Shown: positions 58,950-64,000 of the stretch, in pieces | How positions within the stretch are numbered: position 1 is the first letter of the stretch | Layout: every line of letters begins with the position of its first letter | Notes under the pieces: model-generated | What the model was told of the DNA's origin: nothing | The model's input: the letters and a program-made list of their open reading frames with translations, nothing else | Database searches by the model: none | Position numbers and translations under genes: made by a program | Assembly: GCA_023213395.1 (NCBI GenBank) | Contig: CM041465.1 | Span: forward strand, 32,867,741 to 32,931,740 | Length of the DNA: 64,000 bases | Direction: 5' to 3' | Source of the DNA: Cycas panzhihuaensis | Lineage: Eukaryota > Cycadophyta

Positions 58950-59610
58950 AATATGTCTTGTTTACCTTATGCCAATGCAGTAAGAAGTTTGATGTATGCT
59001 ATGGTATGTATAAGACCTGACATTTCACATGCAGTCGATGTAATCTAGGAAAGGAATATTAGGTAGTAGTTAAATAGGTGCTTTAGTATTTGAGAGGTAC
59101 AAGTGACTATTACATCACCTTTAGAGGTATAGGTAATTAGGTTTGTGGATATGTTGATTTAGACTTTATAGGAGATTTAGATAAGAGAAGGTCTACTTCA
59201 GGTTATATATTTACTCTTACAAATGGTCCAATTAGTTAGATGTCAAAATTGCAGAGCACAATTGTATTATCAACTACAGAAGTTGAATATATTACTACAG
59301 CACATGCTTATAAAGAAGCAATATGGTTATAGGGTCTATTGGTTGAGCTTGGAAGAAAATAGGAAAAGGTAAAGGTATTTTGTGACAATCAAAGTGTTAT
59401 TTACTTAGCAAAGAATCTAGCTTATCATAGTAGGACAAAGCATATTACTCTTAAGTACCATTTTGTTAGATAGGTTGTTGAAGCAGGTGGAGTGGCATTT
59501 GAGAAGGTTAATACAAAATAGAATTTTACTGATATATTCATAAACCAGTACTATTAAAGAAGTTCAAATGATGTTTAACTTCTCTTGGCTTGAAGAAAAG
59601 GTGATGAATA
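58950..59610 (+). pseudogene. pol: Copia-V RT C-terminus and RNase H
   Basis: After RCFRPDI-type RT sequence the RNase H region reads, in broken frames, DLDKRRSTSGYIF (about 59170-59210), EVEYITTAHAYKEAIWL (about 59281-59330), CDNQSVIYLAKN (about 59382-59415) and RTKHITLKYHFVR (about 59432-59470). All are hallmarks of Copia RNase H. The catalytic acidic positions look preserved in these blocks, but stops and a frame break make it inactive. Confidence 0.82.
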
Positions 59611-59652
59611 GTCTAGGAAAGGTATCAAGTAAATTGTTATCAAGGTGGAGAT

Positions 59653-60160
59653 TATTAGATAATGTGATAACAATATTTTAGAGGCTAAAATTTTAACAAG
59701 TCGACAGTGCAGTTTCCCATGTAAACTTCCCCAAGGGGTTCCAAGGGGGGTGGGAAGCCCACTTGGCCAGGGGGTGCAAGGGGAGCTAGAAGCCCCCTCA
59801 TAAAGAGGGGGTTCAGGGGTGATAGCCCCCGACCCAAAAAGCTAGCACTGAAAAGCATACTAAATTGTAAAGAGAATCAGGGCCATTTACTCAAACTACC
59901 CTAGATTCTATGGTCGAGATTTATGCCTTGTATGACTCTCTCATATAGCCTGATTTAGGGTGTTTTTTCATTATGTTGGTGGTGTTTGATGTATTGGATG
60001 TACTGTGAAGAGTTGGTCAGCTGGTTATTATTGTTGTGATCATTCTACTACAAATAATGTACATTTCTCCATTCTTTGATAATAAAGATTGATACCTTTC
60101 CTATGTTAATGTTTCCCTAGCACACTACTAGGATTTTACCACATTATATTGGGTGTATAT
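59653..60160 (+). repeat. 3' LTR of Copia-V
   Basis: It starts TATTAG (decayed TGTTAG) after the purine tract and carries an AATAAAG signal near 60080. The right edge is not defined. It contains an unusually GC-rich block at 59726-59832. Confidence 0.6.
59726..59832 (+). repeat. Three degenerate GC-rich tandem units of about 35 bp
   Basis: Units start near 59726, 59761 and 59797. Each holds a run of four to six G, a short spacer, another G run and a closing GAAGCCC or ATAGCCCCC. Several G runs close together could form a quadruplex. Confidence 0.65.
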
Positions 60161-60499
60161 GTGATGCTTTGTCTTTCTAATTCATTTTATTGTATTATCT
60201 CTAGTTTAAGAACTTGCATGTTAAATTTTAGTTTTGATTCCTATAACTAGTTGTAAAATAGTTTAGATCTTAGTGGTGGTATCAGGTTATTAGGACCTTG
60301 TCTTCTCAATAAGCATCTAATTAGGTTTAGGTACATTCCCTCTAGTATAAAGGATGGATCATTCTCTTTGGTTGATAAGTTAAATACCATTCCTTCAAGT
60401 GTTTTAGTTATTGATTTGCTCAAGTATTACACTGAGTAATGCTAGCTTTTATTTGATGCTTTAGGAGTTCCTATCATAGTTTGTTTATCTGATTCCACA

Positions 60500-60900
60500 C
60501 TTTCTTTTGACCTAGCTACCTTATCTAGTTATTCTACTCATGTGTCAAATGATATACATCCATTCTATATTAAGATTATAAATGATGACATTAATATTAA
60601 GCGTATTATTATCGATGAGGGATCATATGTTAATGTAATCCATCTTCACCTTATTAAGGATTTAGAGATTTTAGCTTTTGATCCATGTGAGTGGATTTTC
60701 TAAGGATATGATAAGAATTAGGTCAAGTCACTCTCCCTCTTACTTCAAAAGAAAAGATAGTCCTCACTGAGTTAATTATCATTGATCTTGACTTAGAGTA
60801 CAACATTCTTTTGGGTAGATCCTAGATTACTCAAATGTCAGTAGTTTGTTCCTTCCTCTTTAGTAAACTTAGGTTCATCCATGAGGAACAATTAAAATTT
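60500..60900 (+). pseudogene. pol: Gypsy-2 protease
   Basis: The frame HPFYIKIINDDINIKRIIID, then EGSYVNVIH, gives the active site as DEG (60620-60628) instead of DSG or DGG. A downstream block with LEYNILLGR similarity (about 60797-60823) is the usual protease end. It is broken by stops. Confidence 0.65.
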
Positions 60901-61964
60901 GTGAATTGAAATCTAAAACCAATTAAATAGTCAATCCCACTTATTGAGACCTTTCTAAACCTGGTGAATTATCGAACTCTTCAGAGTACTTCTTTCAATC
61001 ACTTGGTCTAGAGTAATACTTTTCCATTGAAACTCTTTCTACTCATTGAGAAGTAAAGGATGTGGATTTGGTTGAGATTATTCCTTGTTCATTAGGTTCC
61101 TCATCCATTCCTTGTACTTTGGGTCTGACTAATCAACCTTTAGTTTCCTCTCATTCTTGTTATGACCAAGTAATCTCACATTCTATTATACGTTATAGGG
61201 AACCACCTATGAGTAGACTTACTAATACAAATATTCTCCCTCCTATTTAGACCTGCTTCTCATAGGTTTTGTGTTTGCCATTAAGGGTAAATACTTTGGT
61301 TTCTTCCATTACCAATCTTTTGTTAAATACTCATTCAACTTCACTTATACATGATTTACATATTGATGTTTTGCCTCTCTTCTCTTGATCCCCTCTCTTT
61401 ACTACATAATTAAATAGACATGAGAAGAGGATGTTGTTACATCGATATCTATACTTAGAATTAGGTAGTGAGGGTATTGATTCACTTAATACACTACAAA
61501 GTAATCAAAAAATTTTCACTAGAGTATGGAAGTGAACTTGGTGTCCACTATTTCTTCTCCTTCCCATCCTCCCATGGATTCTTCCTCATCCTATCTCATC
61601 TTAATATCTTTGCCTAATCTAAAATATCATTTATATCATCAAGAATTTAATTAAATTTTTACTTTGACTTGGAAGTTTGTTGACTAGCCTATTCTATGTT
61701 CTTATGTTTCTTCAATCATTGAGTTTGTTCCTACTTATCGTAACTCTTTGGTTGATTCTTTATATATTTTAGGCCTCCCTCCTTATCTACTAATTTATCG
61801 AGAAATCTCCTCCTCATCAATCTCTTCCACCTTGATCATTTTGAGAATGACGAGATAATTTTATAGCATCTAGTAGGGTCATCTTTTGGTCTTCCTGATA
61901 GACATTGTAAGTTGGGTTTTTCTAAAGTAATATAGCTCGATTCACCATTATTTGATTATTCCCA

Positions 61965-63010
61965 ACCTCAGGAGTCAATTTTCTTAATAGAACTTGCCCC
62001 TTCCCATTTTGAAGAGGGAAATGCAATGCTTATGGAGCAAACTATTAACATAGAATTAGAGATGGGGGATACATCTAAGATTATCAAATTTGGAGCTAGT
62101 TATACTTCCCAAGAGATCACTCAATTTAAGGGTCTCTTTTCTGAATTTCACTTTGTCTTTGCTTAGGATTATAAAGATATGCATGGCCTTGATCCTCAAA
62201 TCATTGAGTATAATATCATGGTAACTCATGGCATTAAACTTAAATGGTAAAAGAAATGTCCTATTCATCTGCATCTCTCTCTTGCTATTAAATAAGAAGT
62301 GGAGAAATTACTTGGAGCTGGATTTATTGAGCACATTGACTATTCTCAATGGGTCTCTAATATAGTTCATGTGGTAAAGAATAATGGTTTAATCTAAATT
62401 TGCATTAATTTTTGAGATATTAATGAGGTATGGCCTAAAGATGATTTTATTCTCCCTTTTCTTGATTATATTTAGGACTAGAGTATTGGTTTTGAGGTGA
62501 TGTCTCTTATGGATGCCTTTTTAAGTCATAATCAGATTTCTATATCATCTCAAGATCATTACAAGACTGCTTTCACTATTTATTGGGGTACTTTTGTATA
62601 TAAAGTCATGTCATTTGGATTGACGAATGATGGATCAACTTATCAAAGAGTAATGGTATATATTTTTCATGATTTAATTGGTAATGTCATTACTATATAT
62701 TTAGATGATATGCTTGCTCTATCTTATAGAAGATATGATCATATGCATGACATTAAAACAATCTTCGAAAGATGTAAGAAATATCACTTATATCTCAATC
62801 TGTCCAAATGTGTTTTCACTATGATATTAGGAAGAATGTTAGGAAACATCATTTCCTAAGATGGGATTAGAATTGATCCCATTAAGATAAAGGTGATTAT
62901 CGATATGCCCCCTCCTAAGAGATAGAAGTAAATTAAATCTTTTCTAGGTAGACTTAGTTTCTTAAGACATTTTATTGCTAATTTTGCTTTAGATGCCAAG
63001 CCTATCACAA
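61965..63010 (+). pseudogene. pol: Gypsy-2 reverse transcriptase
   Basis: GDTSKIIKFGASYTSQEI (about 62068-62120) marks the pre-RT linker. RT blocks follow: EVEKLLGAGFIEHIDYSQWV (about 62300-62360), FGLTNDGSTYQRVM (about 62614-62655), the intact YLDD at 62698-62709, FERCKKYHLYLNLSKCVF (about 62763-62817) and GIRIDPIKIKVIIDMPPPK (about 62862-62918). The longest open stretch is 62497-62859 (120 codons). Stops replace likely Gln in several blocks. Confidence 0.9.
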
Positions 63011-64000
63011 ATATTCTAAAGAAAGATATTGAGCTATGATGATCTCCCTAAGTTCAAGAGTCATTGATAAGCTAAAGTAAGCCTGAGTTTTAGCACCTAT
63101 GCTTGCTCCCCTAAGGTTTAATAAAACTTTCATCCTGTACACTTCTACTATAGAAGAATCATTAATAGGAATGTTGGTGCAAAAGGATCACTTTGATAAA
63201 TAATGAGATATTCATTTCATTAGTAGGACCCTAGTGGCTATTAAACTTTATTATCCCTCTAAAAAAGAGTGTTTTGCTTTATTTTTTTGCCACTAAGAAG
63301 TTATGCCCCTATTTTCTTGGGAATAAGGTCTACCTCATTATTCAGTCATATCTTATCAAATATTTGCTTAGTAAATCTAACCTCATTATATGATTAGGTA
63401 AGTGGTCCTTGTTTCTTCAAGAGTTCAATTTGGAAGATGTCAATAGAAAGTCTAAGAGAGGCATGATCATCCTTGAGATCATGGCTGATGTTCCTCTTCC
63501 TAATCTTAACAAACAACTTGTTGATGATTCTCTTCCAGATGAATATATCCTCCATATCTAGGTCATCTCTTCTAATGATTCATGGTATGGAGAGATTAGG
63601 TCTTACCTTCATAATTAATTATTTCCTTTTCTTTCTACATTGAAGAAGAGAAGACAAATTTGAGTTACTGTTAAGCAATATCTTTTTCTTGATAATATGC
63701 TTTATAAATATTCTTTTGACAGAATTCTGTTGATATGATGCCTTTCTCCTAATAAAACACTTATGGCCTTAATAAAAGCCCATGAAGTAATATATAGTGG
63801 ATATTTTGGTGGTCAATTAGTGGCCCAATGCATTCTTCATATGGGCTATTATTGGCCCACCTTATTTAAAGATGCTCATTCTTATGTATAAAAATATCAA
63901 AAATTTCAATCTCGTGCAACTGTAATATATAAGCCTATGCAAAAAATTAAGTTGATTCTTTTTCCTTGGTCATTTTCTCAATGGGGATTCAATCTCATCG
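63011..64000 (+). pseudogene. pol: Gypsy-2 RNase H and integrase zinc domain
   Basis: RNase H is recognisable around 63150-63480 in decayed form (CPYFLGNKVYLIIQSYLIKY, about 63304-63363). The integrase H2C2 zinc site at about 63780-63905 reads HEVIYSGYFGG...GYYWPTLFKDAHSYV*KYQKF: the second His is Tyr and the paired Cys are Tyr and Phe. The final in-window residues, PWSFSQWGFNLI, are the integrase core entry with the first catalytic Asp changed to Asn. Confidence 0.8.

Larger units (their letters stand above)
58950..60160 (+). mobile_element. Copia-V, 5'-truncated Ty1-copia fragment
   Basis: It begins abruptly inside RT (LPYANAVRSLMYAMVCIRPDI, a Copia block just before RNase H). It then has RNase H to about 59600, a purine tract GGTGGAGA (59644-59651) and a 3' LTR. 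There is no 5' LTR or upstream pol. The junction with the LINE has no obvious LTR end, so it arose by deletion or recombination. Confidence 0.85.
60340..64000 (+). mobile_element. Gypsy-2, Ty3-gypsy element, continues beyond the window
   Basis: Plus-strand protease, RT, RNase H and integrase start, in Ty3-gypsy order. The RT block reading SFLGRLSFLRHFIANFA resembles plant lineages with GKINFLRRFI, and differs from Gypsy-1. No LTR is visible. Many stops at likely Gln and Trp codons. Confidence 0.85.

Noticed and set aside
1-64000. CRISPR array, prokaryotic operon, tRNA or rRNA genes
   Set aside because: No regularly spaced short repeats with unique spacers, no ribosome-binding-site-led gene clusters, and no cloverleaf or rRNA segment was recognised. 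The tRNA-like motifs are retroelement primer binding sites.
1-64000. An intact novel defence or biosynthetic system
   Set aside because: All recognised coding regions are decayed transposon proteins except one broken monooxygenase remnant, and no cluster of functional genes is present.

Overview
The window is a stretch of land-plant nuclear DNA, visibly AT-rich, made almost entirely of old LTR retrotransposons inserted into one another, plus one LINE and the remnant of one host gene. Ty1-copia and Ty3-gypsy polyproteins, tRNA-iMet-type primer binding sites (TGGTATCAGAGC and decayed forms), polypurine tracts, TG..CA LTRs, 5-bp target duplications, long (AT)n tracts and GT-AG introns all point to a large, repeat-rich plant genome. 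The species cannot be read from the sequence. Strong C-to-T / G-to-A decay and old, unpurged insertions would fit a gymnosperm, but this is only a guess. No intact protein-coding gene is visible.

Left part (1-32231). A minus-strand Copia (Copia-A, 1 to about 7147) carries gag, protease, integrase, RT and RNase H, all broken. It cuts off a plus-strand 397-codon frame (7150-8340) with 24 internal stops but no frameshift, which is followed by an LTR-like segment. Next is a non-coding LTR element (LARD-1, minus, 9293-21157), split by a nearly complete Copia (Copia-Z, plus, 11292-18933, TSD CATTT). Then come a chromovirus-like Gypsy (Gypsy-1, plus, about 21700-25850), a tandem array of related LTRs with an exact 1035-bp period (25848-27915), and a second copy of the non-coding family (LARD-2, plus, 28396 to about 32108).

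Middle (32232-35947). A roughly 1.2-kb stretch with nothing recognised precedes three minus-strand exons of an FAD-dependent monooxygenase (zeaxanthin-epoxidase-like), whose splice phases are still compatible although the gene is broken. Next is the 5' half of a plus-strand LINE.

Right nest (35948-58774). The LINE reverse transcriptase is interrupted by a 22.8-kb insertion and resumes in the same sense at 58780. The insert is a gag-only LTR element (TR-GAG, TSD AAAAT). It contains Copia-X (minus, 36495-49964), which itself contains Copia-Y (minus, 41186-46392, TSD CTAAT). Further on it contains a third non-coding LTR element (LARD-3, minus, 51404-55817), which holds a foldback element. The insertion order is LINE, then TR-GAG, then Copia-X, then Copia-Y, and by-eye LTR divergence falls in the same order.

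Right end (58950-64000). A 5'-truncated Copia (RT end, RNase H, 3' LTR) is joined directly to the LINE, and a second Gypsy (Gypsy-2, plus) runs off the window. None of the polyproteins is intact. Decay is dominated by transitions: glutamine, tryptophan and arginine codons turned into stops, and zinc-knuckle cysteines turned into tyrosine. This is the expected footprint of long-term methylated-cytosine deamination.
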